Positions 8,789 to 17,092 of a stretch of DNA of 31,783 nt are shown piece by piece. Numbering within the stretch: position 1 is the first letter of the stretch; each line of letters begins with the position of its first letter. This DNA is from CAZQRP01 sp964596125. Lineage in GTDB: Bacteria > Chloroflexota > Dehalococcoidia > GIF9 > UBA5629. The position numbers and the translations under genes are program-made. Location: the NCBI GenBank assembly GCA_964596125.1, contig CAZQRP010000031.1:1-31783 (forward strand), read 5' to 3'. Below the pieces are notes generated by a model. That model had not been told where the DNA came from, made no database searches, and worked only from the letters and a program-made list of their open reading frames with translations.

Positions 8789-10258
8789 ATGATAATTGAC
8801 GAACTTCACTTAATAGCACCAGAACTCAGCCTTCTGGTATTCGCCCTGCTGGTGATCCTGCTTGATTTGTTTATTAAACAGAAGAAGGCCCTGGCAGGCA
8901 TCAGCATTGTTGGTTTACTAGTTTCCGCGGGCTTTGCCCTGGCGATGTGGGGAACAGAGACAGTTGATATCTTCTACGCCATGCTGGCAGTCGACCAGTT
9001 TGCCATTTTCTTCAAATTGCTGCTTATTGTGGCAGCCGGTCTGGTAATACTGGCATCTCAGGACTATGTGAGCAAATTTGAGAGATTTCAAGGTGAATAC
9101 TATGCTCTGGTACTTATCTCAGCTCTCGGTATGATGCTGCTGACGGCAGCAACCAACCTGATTGCCATCTTCGTTGCTTTGGAACTCAGCGGCATTTCTC
9201 TGTACATACTGACAAGCTTTTTGAAAGACCAGAAATCAACCGAATCCGGATTAAAATACCTGCTTCTAGGTGCCGTTGCTTCGGCAACGCTTCTATACGG
9301 AATGGCCCTTGTCTTTGGGATCACCGGGAAAGTCTGTTTAGTGTGCATCGATGATGTCATCGGTTCCATGCCCATTACCAGCCTGTTAAGTTATCCGGCT
9401 TTACTCCTGGGTATCGTTTTACTGGTCGGGGGCTTTGGTTTCAAAATTGCCAGCTTCCCATTCCAGATGTGGGTACCGGATGTTTACGAAGGCGCACCAA
9501 CACCCATTACTGCCTACCTTTCAGTCGCCAGTAAGGCTGCCGGTTTCGCAGTTATCACACGCATATTCTTTGTTGCCTTTGGTACTCCTGACTGGCTCAG
9601 TATGAACTGGGGGATTATAATTGCCATTTTAAGCGCCATTACCATGACCGTGGGCAATGTGGTGGCTATCGTACAGAGCAATATAAAGCGCATGCTTGGT
9701 TACTCCAGCATAGCGCAAGCCGGCTATCTTATGGTAGGACTGGCAACCGTAGGAATGGCAGCAACCTCCGATGCTATTGGGCGTAGTGGTTTGCTTTTCT
9801 TCCTGATGAGCTATACCGTGACCAACCTCGGAGCCTTCATCGCTATCATTGCCATTACCAATAAGACCAAAAGCGATATGATTGACGATTTCACGGGCAT
9901 GATAAAACGCGCCCCCATCTTAGCCCTGGCCCTGAGCTTCTGCCTGATCTCTTTGATCGGTCTGCCACCGACAGGAGGGCTAATCGCCAAGATTTATATC
10001 TTCAATGGAGCGGTGCAACACGGGCTATTATGGCTGGTAATCGTAGCCGTAATAAACAGTTGTATATCAGCCTACTACTATTTAAGAGTCGTGAAGATGA
10101 TGTGGCTGGGAACACCAGCCTCCCAGGAAAATGTACCATCGTCATGGGCTCTACGTATCGCTCTGGTCCTCAGTTGCTTGAGTGTATTTCTTCTGGGTGT
10201 TGTTCCCGGTAGTTTTGTCAGCATAGCTGAAGCCGCCGTTAAGATTTTCACTTCTTAA
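8789..10258 (+). CDS. nuoN: NADH-quinone oxidoreductase subunit N
   Basis: NuoN is the antiporter-like pumping subunit nearest to NuoK. The 489-residue product has the LELSGISLYIL segment with the conserved Glu, FKIASFPFQMWVPDVYEGAPTPITAYLSVASKAAGF, and SSIAQAGYLMVGL. The ATG at 8789 has AAAGGCAAC upstream. This is the last nuo gene. The following 150 bases (10259-10410) hold no clear terminator hairpin and only a possible promoter for the next operon. Confidence 0.95.
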   Translation: MIIDELHLIAPELSLLVFALLVILLDLFIKQKKALAGISIVGLLVSAGFALAMWGTETVDIFYAMLAVDQFAIFFKLLLIVAAGLVILASQDYVSKFERFQGEYYALVLISALGMMLLTAATNLIAIFVALELSGISLYILTSFLKDQKSTESGLKYLLLGAVASATLLYGMALVFGITGKVCLVCIDDVIGSMPITSLLSYPALLLGIVLLVGGFGFKIASFPFQMWVPDVYEGAPTPITAYLSVASKAAGFAVITRIFFVAFGTPDWLSMNWGIIIAILSAITMTVGNVVAIVQSNIKRMLGYSSIAQAGYLMVGLATVGMAATSDAIGRSGLLFFLMSYTVTNLGAFIAIIAITNKTKSDMIDDFTGMIKRAPILALALSFCLISLIGLPPTGGLIAKIYIFNGAVQHGLLWLVIVAVINSCISAYYYLRVVKMMWLGTPASQENVPSSWALRIALVLSCLSVFLLGVVPGSFVSIAEAAVKIFTS

Positions 10259-10376
10259 AAGTCTTCACTACTACTTTTCACTCTACATATAATGGCATCC
10301 GAAGTCATTAAACGGTCTCCTCGAAGCTTTTATATGCAACAATTAAAGCCAGTCCAATTCAATAGAGGATTTCTCC

Positions 10377-10406
10377 TTGACACTCTACGTCAAGCGATGA
10401 TAGACT
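10377..10406 (+). promoter_or_regulatory. Possible promoter of the NAD kinase gene
   Basis: A perfect -35 hexamer TTGACA (10377-10382) lies 18 bp before TAGACT (10401-10406), which is preceded by TG at 10398-10399 as in extended -10 promoters. Transcription would start near 10413, almost at the gene's start codon, so the message would be nearly leaderless. The -10 matches at only four positions. Confidence 0.35.
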
Positions 10407-10410
10407 CCTT

Positions 10411-11241
10411 TTGCCTGTGAAACAAGTAGGTATCTTATACCATCCAAAACATGAAAAAGCCATAGCCTTCAGCCATGAAGTCGACAGGTTTCTGCACACC
10501 AAAAATATTTTGTCATGGCTATGCTCCGCCTGGGAACCTGAAAAAGCAAGGCCTCAGATACCTGGCTCAGATTTAATCTTGAGTATCGGCGGCGATGGTA
10601 CTATCCTTCGGACAGTCCGAGCTGTTATTCCAGAGCCGGTGCCGATTCTCGGAATAAATTTAGGTAGCCTGGGATTCATGACCGAACTAAAGAGTGACGA
10701 TGCTATCAACAAGCTGACTACCTTACTGAATGGTAAAGGATGGATTGAAAAAAGGGCTACGCTTGAAGTTACGCTGTTATCTCAGGGCAAGACTATTTAT
10801 GCTCTCAATGACGCCTTTGTAGGCCGTAGAAACTCGGCACGGCTGATTACTATCGATTGTAAAATAGATGGTCAGAACCTTACTACCTATCGAGCTGACG
10901 GCGTATTAATAGCTACTGCTAGTGGCAGTACCGGCTATTCATTAGCGGCTGGTGGGCCAATACTTCAGCCGCAAGCCAGAGAAATGATACTCGAGCCTGT
11001 ATGCTCCCACTTTACCTTTAACAAAGCCCTGGTACTGCCGCCGAAAACTGTAATCGAGTTAAAGGTTACCACCAGTCACGAAGCCATGGTCAGTATAGAT
11101 GGACAGGTAGAATCACCACTGGTAAGTGGAGACCAGGTCAAAGTATCAATCAGTCCCCACACAGCTCTTTTTTTAAGAGTTCAACCCAAAAGCTATTTCT
11201 ATAAATCATTAGAATCGAGACTGAAAGGGAAGATAGCGTGA
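10411..11241 (+). CDS. nadK: NAD kinase
   Basis: NAD kinase phosphorylates NAD+ to NADP+. The 276-residue product has the GGDGT motif (residues 60-64), the PILGINLGSLGFMTEL segment, an ALNDA motif and the NAD-binding segment YRADGVLIATASGSTGYSLAAGGPIL. Length is typical of bacterial PpnK. The start is uncertain: TTG 10411 or GTG 10417, neither with a clear Shine-Dalgarno sequence. That fits the possible promoter just upstream and a near-leaderless message. The stop overlaps the next gene by 4 bases (GTGA). Confidence 0.93.
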   Translation: MPVKQVGILYHPKHEKAIAFSHEVDRFLHTKNILSWLCSAWEPEKARPQIPGSDLILSIGGDGTILRTVRAVIPEPVPILGINLGSLGFMTELKSDDAINKLTTLLNGKGWIEKRATLEVTLLSQGKTIYALNDAFVGRRNSARLITIDCKIDGQNLTTYRADGVLIATASGSTGYSLAAGGPILQPQAREMILEPVCSHFTFNKALVLPPKTVIELKVTTSHEAMVSIDGQVESPLVSGDQVKVSISPHTALFLRVQPKSYFYKSLESRLKGKIA

Positions 11242-11708
11242 ACGTAGAAAAAGCCAAGATAACCGATGTTCAGCCTATCTATGAGCTGGTTAATAGCTTC
11301 GCTGAGAGAGGCGAGATGCTTCCTCGAGCTTTAAGCGACATATATGAGAACATACGTGACTATTTTGTAATCAGGGACAGTAATAATTATGTCCTGGCCT
11401 GTGTTGCTCTCCATATCAGTTGGGCCGACCTGGCCGAGATTCGCTCGCTGGCGGTGAGTGAATACAACCAGAGCCAGGGATTCGGCTCACTGCTCGTTAA
11501 AGCCTGCCTTGATGAGGCTAAGGTATTGGGGATACCTACAGTCTTTTGTTTAACCTACAAACCGGTTTTTTTTGAGAAATACAACTTTCTACAGGTTGAC
11601 AAAATGGACTTGCCACGCAAGATATGGTCTGAGTGTTATCACTGCCCAAAATTCCCGGATTGTGACGAAATAGCTCTCGTCTATAGATTTCCGTCAGGCG
11701 AAAGTTAG
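11238..11708 (+). CDS. GNAT acetyltransferase, short ArgA/N-acetylglutamate synthase-like
   Basis: This 156-residue GNAT-fold acetyltransferase belongs with stand-alone, kinase-less N-acetylglutamate synthases, which make the first arginine-pathway intermediate. Visible landmarks are ITDVQPIYELVNSFAERGEMLPR, the core WADLAEIRSLAVSE followed by GFGSLLVKACLDEAK (the acetyl-CoA loop), FFEKYNFLQVDK, and a C-terminal CYHCPKFPDCDE segment whose cysteines are usual in this subgroup. The start is GTG 11238 with AAAGGGAAG upstream, coupled to the NAD kinase stop. No other arg gene is in the window, so the substrate is not certain. Confidence 0.75.
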   Translation: MNVEKAKITDVQPIYELVNSFAERGEMLPRALSDIYENIRDYFVIRDSNNYVLACVALHISWADLAEIRSLAVSEYNQSQGFGSLLVKACLDEAKVLGIPTVFCLTYKPVFFEKYNFLQVDKMDLPRKIWSECYHCPKFPDCDEIALVYRFPSGES

Positions 11709-11717
11709 GAGGCAAAA

Positions 11718-12254
11718 TTGTTAGAACGAACTGTATCGACTGAGCAAATTTACATGGGTCGGGCGGTAAATTTGCGTGTTGACACCGTAGAAAAGGAAAA
11801 CGGTACAAAAACAACACGAGAAATAGTTGAACACAGCAATTGTGTAGCAGTAGTAGTGCTTGATAATGACAATAAGACTATTCTGGTCCGCCAGTTTCGC
11901 AAACCTGTAGACAAAAGCTTGCTGGAAATACCGGCTGGCGGTATCGACCCTGATGAACAACCAATCGACAGTGTACGCCGGGAATTACAGGAGGAGATAG
12001 GTCTTCTGCCTAACAAAATAGATAAGCTCGGTGGATTTTACTCGGCTCCTGGCTATTCCACAGAGTACCTGCACCTTTATCTGGCTTCAGACCTCGAACC
12101 CAGCCGCCTTGAGGCTGAAGATACGGAGAGCATCGAGGTGGTTAAAGTACCTCTATCGGAAATACCCAATCTTATAGCTTCAGGGGAAATCCTTGATGCT
12201 AAAAGCATAGCTGGATTACTTACAGTTATTACCCTGGGGCTGAAGGGGAGTTAG
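11718..12254 (+). CDS. Nudix hydrolase, ADP-ribose pyrophosphatase-like
   Basis: This Nudix enzyme probably cleaves ADP-ribose or a related nucleoside diphosphate sugar. A perfect Nudix box (G-x5-E-x7-R-E-L-x-E-E-x-G-L) spans residues 74-96. The upstream NCVAVVVLDNDNKTILVRQFRKPV segment and the GGFYSAPGYSTEYLHLYLA region after the box are typical of the ADP-ribose pyrophosphatase (NudF) group. The start is TTG 11718 with a strong AGGAGG at 11707-11712. Being in an operon with NAD kinase suggests a role in NAD(P) or ADP-ribose turnover. It ends only 8 bp from the convergent fumarase beta gene, with no terminator visible between. Confidence 0.88.
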   Translation: MLERTVSTEQIYMGRAVNLRVDTVEKENGTKTTREIVEHSNCVAVVVLDNDNKTILVRQFRKPVDKSLLEIPAGGIDPDEQPIDSVRRELQEEIGLLPNKIDKLGGFYSAPGYSTEYLHLYLASDLEPSRLEAEDTESIEVVKVPLSEIPNLIASGEILDAKSIAGLLTVITLGLKGS

Positions 12255-12262
12255 CGGTCCTG

Positions 12263-12820
12263 CTACACTTTAACCTGATACTCGGCCTTTCCCTGCTCAT
12301 ACAGGTCATTGCCATATGTATCATCAATGACAATAGCCGGGAAATCTTCTACTTGCAGCCGACGGATCGCCTCTGCTCCTAAGTCCTCATAAGCTATTAT
12401 CTCCGATTTCTTGATACTCTTGGAAATCAAGGCTCCGGCACCGCCTATGGCAGCAAAATACACTGCTTTGTACTTCTTTATAGCATCCTTCACTACCTGC
12501 GACCGGTTGCCTTTACCGATCATACCTTTCAGCCCGGCAGCGAGCAGGGGAAGGGTATAGCTATCCATTCGTCCACTGGTTGTGGGACCGGCCGAGCCGA
12601 TAGCATAGCCCGGTCTGGCCGGTGCAGGTCCCATATAGTAGACCACCTGGTTATGGATATCGAAAGGAAGTTTTTCTCCTTTGTCTATAGCCTCAACTAA
12701 CCGTTTGTGTGCAGCATCACGGGCAGTGTAGATAACACCGGTAATGAAAACCTGATCGCCGGCCTTCAGATTATTAATCGTCTCATCATCCAGCGGGGAT
12801 TTGATATTCAACGTTTTCAA
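12263..12820 (-). CDS. fumB: Fumarate hydratase class I, beta subunit
   Basis: This is the C-terminal domain subunit of the oxygen-sensitive [4Fe-4S] fumarase, which interconverts fumarate and malate. The 185-residue protein has the family features GDQVFITGVIYTARDAAHKRL, YMGPAPARPGYAIGSAGPTTSGRMD and the KGMIGKG segment. It is the last gene of the long minus-strand operon and overlaps the end of sdhB by 4 bases. The partner alpha subunit lies upstream of the sdh genes, about 3.4 kb away, so the two halves are separated by sdhACDB. The symbol denotes the beta half of the two-subunit enzyme, not E. coli FumB. Confidence 0.92.
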   Translation of the reverse strand: MKTLNIKSPLDDETINNLKAGDQVFITGVIYTARDAAHKRLVEAIDKGEKLPFDIHNQVVYYMGPAPARPGYAIGSAGPTTSGRMDSYTLPLLAAGLKGMIGKGNRSQVVKDAIKKYKAVYFAAIGGAGALISKSIKKSEIIAYEDLGAEAIRRLQVEDFPAIVIDDTYGNDLYEQGKAEYQVKV

Positions 12821-13674
12821 GGCTGTTCCTCCTCTATAGCAGATTGTCCAGTGTTTTTCACAGTGAATTCGGGAACGGAAATTTTGGGCTTTGTTTCCAC
12901 AGGCAGTGGAGCTACCGGAGAAGGCTGCTTCTTTTTCCCGAGTTTAATGGTTTTAGCAACCATCCATCTCCTGAGAAACTGGATAGCAAGAGCAGGGTCT
13001 AGTCCCTTGGGACAAGCTTCGGAGCAAGCACCAGCAAAGTGACAATGCCATATACCATGTTCCATATCTACTAAGGGGAATCTCTCCTCTTCTCCACTAT
13101 CCCGACTGTCAGCACAGTAACGATAGCACTGAGCCAGAGCTTGTGGCCCAAGGTAAAGCTTGTCGCTGGCTGAAGTTGGGCAGGCAGAAATACATATACC
13201 GCACTTTATGCAGTAGGTAAACTGTAAAAAGGCTTCTAACTCTTTTGGCGACTGGACGAATTCAGCGGTCGGTCTTTCCATTTCCCCGATATCAGCCCGG
13301 ATAATATAAGGCTTTAATAATTTATGGTTATCGAAAAGAGGTCTTAATTCAGGTACCAAATCTTTAATAACAGACAGGTTAGGCAGGGATTTAATACGTA
13401 AGACATTGGAGTGAAATTCCTCAATTTGTGTGTGACAGGCAAGGTGGGGATAATCATTGACGAGCATGCCACAAGAGCCACAGATACCCATTCGGCATGA
13501 GGTGCGAAAAGCAAGGCTGCTGTCCAGATTCTCTTTTATGTATAAAAGACCATCCAGCACTGTCATCCCTCTTTCAGATGGGACAATAAATTCCTCAAAA
13601 TGGGGAGGAATATCCCGTTCAGGATCATACCTCTGGACTCTAAATTTTATCTGCTTCCTTCCGTCTTCCGTCAT
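12817..13674 (-). CDS. sdhB: Succinate dehydrogenase/fumarate reductase iron-sulfur subunit
   Basis: SdhB relays electrons between the flavin subunit and membrane quinone. The [2Fe-2S] ligands are Cys60, Cys65, Cys68 and Cys80. A C-x2-C-x2-C-x3-CP motif begins at Cys155, and a third cluster motif includes Cys211, Cys217 and Cys221. The protein has 285 residues, about 40 more than compact SdhB. The extra is a C-terminal Lys/Pro-rich tail (after about residue 245) with no clear domain. The ATG at 13674 has AAGGA six bases upstream. It overlaps fumarase beta by 4 bases. Confidence 0.94.
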   Translation of the reverse strand: MTEDGRKQIKFRVQRYDPERDIPPHFEEFIVPSERGMTVLDGLLYIKENLDSSLAFRTSCRMGICGSCGMLVNDYPHLACHTQIEEFHSNVLRIKSLPNLSVIKDLVPELRPLFDNHKLLKPYIIRADIGEMERPTAEFVQSPKELEAFLQFTYCIKCGICISACPTSASDKLYLGPQALAQCYRYCADSRDSGEEERFPLVDMEHGIWHCHFAGACSEACPKGLDPALAIQFLRRWMVAKTIKLGKKKQPSPVAPLPVETKPKISVPEFTVKNTGQSAIEEEQP

Positions 13675-13683
13675 ACTACATCC

Positions 13684-14046
13684 TTACGCTGATAACAGTG
13701 CTAATGGCACGAACGTGCCCAGAATGAGGAAAATTATACCCAACATTATGATAATCCCGGTAATAATACGTTCACTTCTGGGTGAGGGAGTTAGCTCCAG
13801 TATGATGCCGCGTAGTCCATTAAGAGCATGATAGAGAGCAAAAACCAAGAGGGCTATATAAATACCTGTCCAGAGACCCTGTCGAGCCCGCTCTATCATC
13901 GATTCCCACGAGGTAGACTCAGTGATATGGATCCCGAAGAAACCGAGGACGGCATCAAGGTGCATTAGTACCATATGTATGCCTAAAAAGATAACTATAA
14001 GTGCACCGCTAATCAGTTGTAATAATTGCAAGTAGGTATTACGCAT
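13684..14046 (-). CDS. sdhD: Succinate dehydrogenase membrane anchor subunit (SdhD-like)
   Basis: This 120-residue membrane protein has three hydrophobic segments (about residues 5-30, 55-78 and 92-116). His residues lie in the first helix (GIHMVLMHL) and in the YHALNGLRGIILEL motif, the latter shared with the preceding SdhC; these are candidate heme b ligands. I prefer the ATG at 14046, which gives a TGATG overlap with the sdhC stop and an AGGTGG 6 bases upstream, over the ATG at 14052, which abuts the binding site. Assignment as SdhD is by position and topology. Confidence 0.82.
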   Translation of the reverse strand: MRNTYLQLLQLISGALIVIFLGIHMVLMHLDAVLGFFGIHITESTSWESMIERARQGLWTGIYIALLVFALYHALNGLRGIILELTPSPRSERIITGIIIMLGIIFLILGTFVPLALLSA

Positions 14047-14489
14047 CACCATCCACCTGCAATAAAGTCGTAAAAAAAGACTAACGAGAATACTATAATC
14101 ACTACCATAAGTACAATTGTCCAGGGACGCTTTTTACGAATGGAGTCTTTGTATGGATACACCGGCGGGGTCGGCCGACCCAGTGTGAATCCTAATTCCT
14201 GCAAAATAAGGCGCAGACCATTTATCGCATGGTAGACAAATGCGACACATACCAGGTATTCACCGACTTTAAACCAGGGATTTGAAAGAAATGCTACCGT
14301 TGCTTCCCATACATCCTGACCTTGAATACGGAAAATAGTTGTCGCCGTTAGATGAAACAACAGGAATAACAGGATGCCCAGGCCGGTAACTCTATGGAGC
14401 AGGTAGAGATAACGTTCCAGCGTATATTTACCTGCCCAGACCCACCCGCGCGGTCCAAGGTAGTTTTGTCGAGGTTGTATTTGTACCAC
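14046..14489 (-). CDS. sdhC: Succinate dehydrogenase cytochrome b subunit (SdhC-like)
   Basis: SdhC anchors succinate dehydrogenase in the membrane and helps form the quinone and heme sites. The 147-residue product shows YLYLLHRVTGLGILLFLLFHL (conserved HR-TG signature with His ligands) and YHAINGLRLILQELG, then a third helix near residues 122-142. The start is GTG 14489 with GGGGA 7 bases upstream. It lies 10 bases after sdhA. The YHxxNGLR motif is repeated in the next gene, suggesting the two anchors are paralogous. Confidence 0.88.
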   Translation of the reverse strand: MVQIQPRQNYLGPRGWVWAGKYTLERYLYLLHRVTGLGILLFLLFHLTATTIFRIQGQDVWEATVAFLSNPWFKVGEYLVCVAFVYHAINGLRLILQELGFTLGRPTPPVYPYKDSIRKKRPWTIVLMVVIIVFSLVFFYDFIAGGW

Positions 14490-14499
14490 TACAAATCCC

Positions 14500-16209
14500 C
14501 TAGTACTTCCTTTCTACAGGCTGCCACATAGTTACAGCCACCGGAATATACTCAAGCCTTGGCCCGGCAGGTGTATGATATGCCAGGGTATGCTTAAGCC
14601 AGCCGGCATCATCCCGCTGAGTGAAGTCACGGCGGGAATGAGCTCCGCGAGACTCGGTACGGGCCAGAGCTCCGGCAACAACTACTTCAGCCAAATCAAG
14701 GAGATTTTCGATTTCCAGGGCGCTTAACAGATCGGTATTATATACGTGTCCCCTGTCTTTAACCTGGACATCTGGCAGACACTGCTTAAGCTCTCTAATT
14801 TTGTTCAGAGCCTCTTCAAGTTCCGAGCCGATTCGGTAGACACCAACGTGATTGTCCATTGTTTTTTGTAGCTCTTTACGTAAGACATGAGCACTTTCCT
14901 TGCCATTAGCACCAAATCTGCTAAAAATAAGAGCTTCTTCTTTCAATGCTGCTTCTTCAGGTGATGGAGGATAAGCCTTTTGTTTCACGATATATCTGGA
15001 AGCATTTGTGCCAGCGATTTTACCCCAGACCAGGCATTCGGCAGTCGAGTTTGAACCGAGGCGGTTGCCGCCGTGAAGCGAACCGCAGGCAGCCTCACCG
15101 GCGGCCCAGATCCCTTCTACCAAAGTAGCTCCATCGATATCCGTGTGGACACCACCCATGAAATAATGTGCTGCCGGTCGAACAGGAATCGGCTCATATA
15201 TAGGATCGATGAAGTTAAACCTCATGGCTACCTCTCTAATCATAGGCAGCAGCTCGTTTATTTTATCCGCCCCAAGATGGCGCAGGTCAACGTGAACATA
15301 ATCAAGGCCTTCGGGTCCTGGAAAACCTCTGCCCTCTTCGATTTCTGTTATCTCGGAGCGGGATACAATATCACGCGGGGCTAATTCCATTTTTGTCGAA
15401 GCGTATTTTTCCATGAATCTTTCATTCTTGCTATTGTATAAATAGCCGCCTTCCCCACGTGCTGCTTCCGTAATGAGAATACCAGACGGAACAAGGCCGG
15501 TAGGATGAAATTGGACGAACTCTAAGTCCTTAATAGGCAGCCCGGCCCGGTAAGCCATAGCCAAACCATCGCCAGTGGCAGTAAGCGAATAGGTGGTAAA
15601 GCCAAACATCCGACAACCGCCACCAGTAGCGATAATTAAGGCCTTACCCTGCATAAAGAAGAACTCGCCGCTGGCAAGGTCCCAAACTGTAACACCATAA
15701 AATACATTATTCTTTATCATGATGGAGCTGACGTAGCATTCATCGTACCTGCTGATACCGTTATATTTTTGCAGGGTATCATAGAGAGTCTGCATTTCAA
15801 AGAAGCCTGTTTTATCAGCAGCGAACGTAGCTCGATCATAGCTATGGCCACCAAATGGCCTCTGAGCAATCCGTCCATCAGGTCGGCGGGACCAGGGAAT
15901 GCCCCAATGCTCCAAAAGTAGGATCTCTTCCGGCATTTCTTCAACAAAGCGCATCACGACATCCTGGTCGCAGAGGAAATCACCGCCCCTTACTGTGTCC
16001 CAGGCATGAAGCTCCAGACTATCACCTTTATCCGGTTGCATTACTGCTGCGGTACCTCCTTCAGCACAGACCGAATGAGCACGCATAAGCTGGACCTTGG
16101 AGATAATGGCTATATCAGCCTCCGAGTTATTCCGCGCAATTTCTACGGCTGCCCGCAGTCCGGCAAGTCCAGCGCCCAGAACGATGATATCATGTTTTCT
16201 TGTTATCAC
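14500..16209 (-). CDS. sdhA: Succinate dehydrogenase/fumarate reductase flavoprotein subunit
   Basis: SdhA oxidises succinate (or reduces fumarate) with covalently bound FAD. The 569-residue product has the N-terminal dinucleotide fold (VLGAGLAGLRAA), the HSVCAEGGTAA segment, the substrate-site residues EFVQFHPTG and TEAARGEGG, the RDIVSR segment with catalytic Arg, RPAAHYFMGG, and the C-terminal HSRRDFTQRDD. The start is GTG 16209, coupled to the fumarase alpha stop (GTGA), with AGAGG upstream. Direction of catalysis cannot be decided from sequence; the neighbouring fumarase, malic enzyme and carboxylase genes fit either an oxidative cycle or a reductive branch. Confidence 0.95.
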   Translation of the reverse strand: MITRKHDIIVLGAGLAGLRAAVEIARNNSEADIAIISKVQLMRAHSVCAEGGTAAVMQPDKGDSLELHAWDTVRGGDFLCDQDVVMRFVEEMPEEILLLEHWGIPWSRRPDGRIAQRPFGGHSYDRATFAADKTGFFEMQTLYDTLQKYNGISRYDECYVSSIMIKNNVFYGVTVWDLASGEFFFMQGKALIIATGGGCRMFGFTTYSLTATGDGLAMAYRAGLPIKDLEFVQFHPTGLVPSGILITEAARGEGGYLYNSKNERFMEKYASTKMELAPRDIVSRSEITEIEEGRGFPGPEGLDYVHVDLRHLGADKINELLPMIREVAMRFNFIDPIYEPIPVRPAAHYFMGGVHTDIDGATLVEGIWAAGEAACGSLHGGNRLGSNSTAECLVWGKIAGTNASRYIVKQKAYPPSPEEAALKEEALIFSRFGANGKESAHVLRKELQKTMDNHVGVYRIGSELEEALNKIRELKQCLPDVQVKDRGHVYNTDLLSALEIENLLDLAEVVVAGALARTESRGAHSRRDFTQRDDAGWLKHTLAYHTPAGPRLEYIPVAVTMWQPVERKY

Positions 16210-17066
16210 AATATCGCCTCTTTATGACGAGCAGCATGACATTGCATATTAACGGCAACCGGCAGACTGGCGATATGAGCAGGAAAAACTTCGACATTAA
16301 CGGCTAAAGCAGTGGTCCTGCCACCAAAACCCTGCGGGCCAATCCCCAGAGCATTGACCTGTTTCAACAGGTCTTTCTCTAATTCAGCAACTTCAGTATC
16401 GGCATTGTGGTCTCCAACATTACGCAGCAGTGACTCTTTAGCCAGGGCCATTGCTTTCTCAGCAGTGCCACCGATGCCAACACCAATAATTAATGGCGGA
16501 CAGGGATTGCTACCAGCTTCATCAACCGCCTGTACCACAGAATCAATGATACCCTGACGGCCACGAGCAGGGGCCAACATAAAAAGGCGGCTCATATTTT
16601 CACTGCCGCCACCTTTAGTCACTACTATTATCTTGAGCTTATCGCCAGGAACAATATCGGTATGGATTACAGCCGGCGTGTTGTCTTTTGTATTGATCCG
16701 GCCTGAAAAAGGCTGCGAAGCCATAGACTTACGCAGGTATCCTTCATCATAGCCCTGACGTACTCCTTCATTAACCGCTTCATATAGATAACCGCCGCTA
16801 ATATGGACATCCTGGCCTATCTTAAGATAGACTACCGTGGTACCGCAATCCTGACATATAGCCAGTCTTTCTTCTTTAGCCAGTTGGGCATTAGCCAGTA
16901 TCTGTTCCAGTATTTGCTGACCAACAGGTGACACTTCGGCCTGGCGAGCTTGCTTGAGAGCGTCAAGGACATCATCTGGAAGAAAAAAGTTTGCCTCTTG
17001 ACACAGGCGGGAGACTGTTTTAACTACTTCCTGGGCATCAATTTCTCTCAACCTAGTAGCCCCCAC
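16206..17066 (-). CDS. fumA: Fumarate hydratase class I, alpha subunit
   Basis: This is the N-terminal domain subunit of two-part class I fumarase, carrying the catalytic [4Fe-4S] cluster. Cys residues appear in the ICQDCGTT segment (Cys71/Cys74), in SNPCPP and in the C-terminal NMQCHAARHKEA; one from each region is the usual ligand set. Also visible is KGGGSENMSRLFML. The protein has 286 residues. The start is GTG 17066, though a TTG at 17051 is better spaced from the GGGGG run. The stop overlaps the sdhA start by 4 bases. The symbol denotes the alpha half of the two-subunit enzyme, not E. coli FumA. Confidence 0.92.
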   Translation of the reverse strand: MGATRLREIDAQEVVKTVSRLCQEANFFLPDDVLDALKQARQAEVSPVGQQILEQILANAQLAKEERLAICQDCGTTVVYLKIGQDVHISGGYLYEAVNEGVRQGYDEGYLRKSMASQPFSGRINTKDNTPAVIHTDIVPGDKLKIIVVTKGGGSENMSRLFMLAPARGRQGIIDSVVQAVDEAGSNPCPPLIIGVGIGGTAEKAMALAKESLLRNVGDHNADTEVAELEKDLLKQVNALGIGPQGFGGRTTALAVNVEVFPAHIASLPVAVNMQCHAARHKEAIL

Positions 17067-17092
17067 TTTCCGTAGCGTTATCTGAAATATGA

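Noticed and set aside
10259..10376. Terminator after nuoN
   Set aside because: No GC-rich hairpin followed by a T-run was found by eye.
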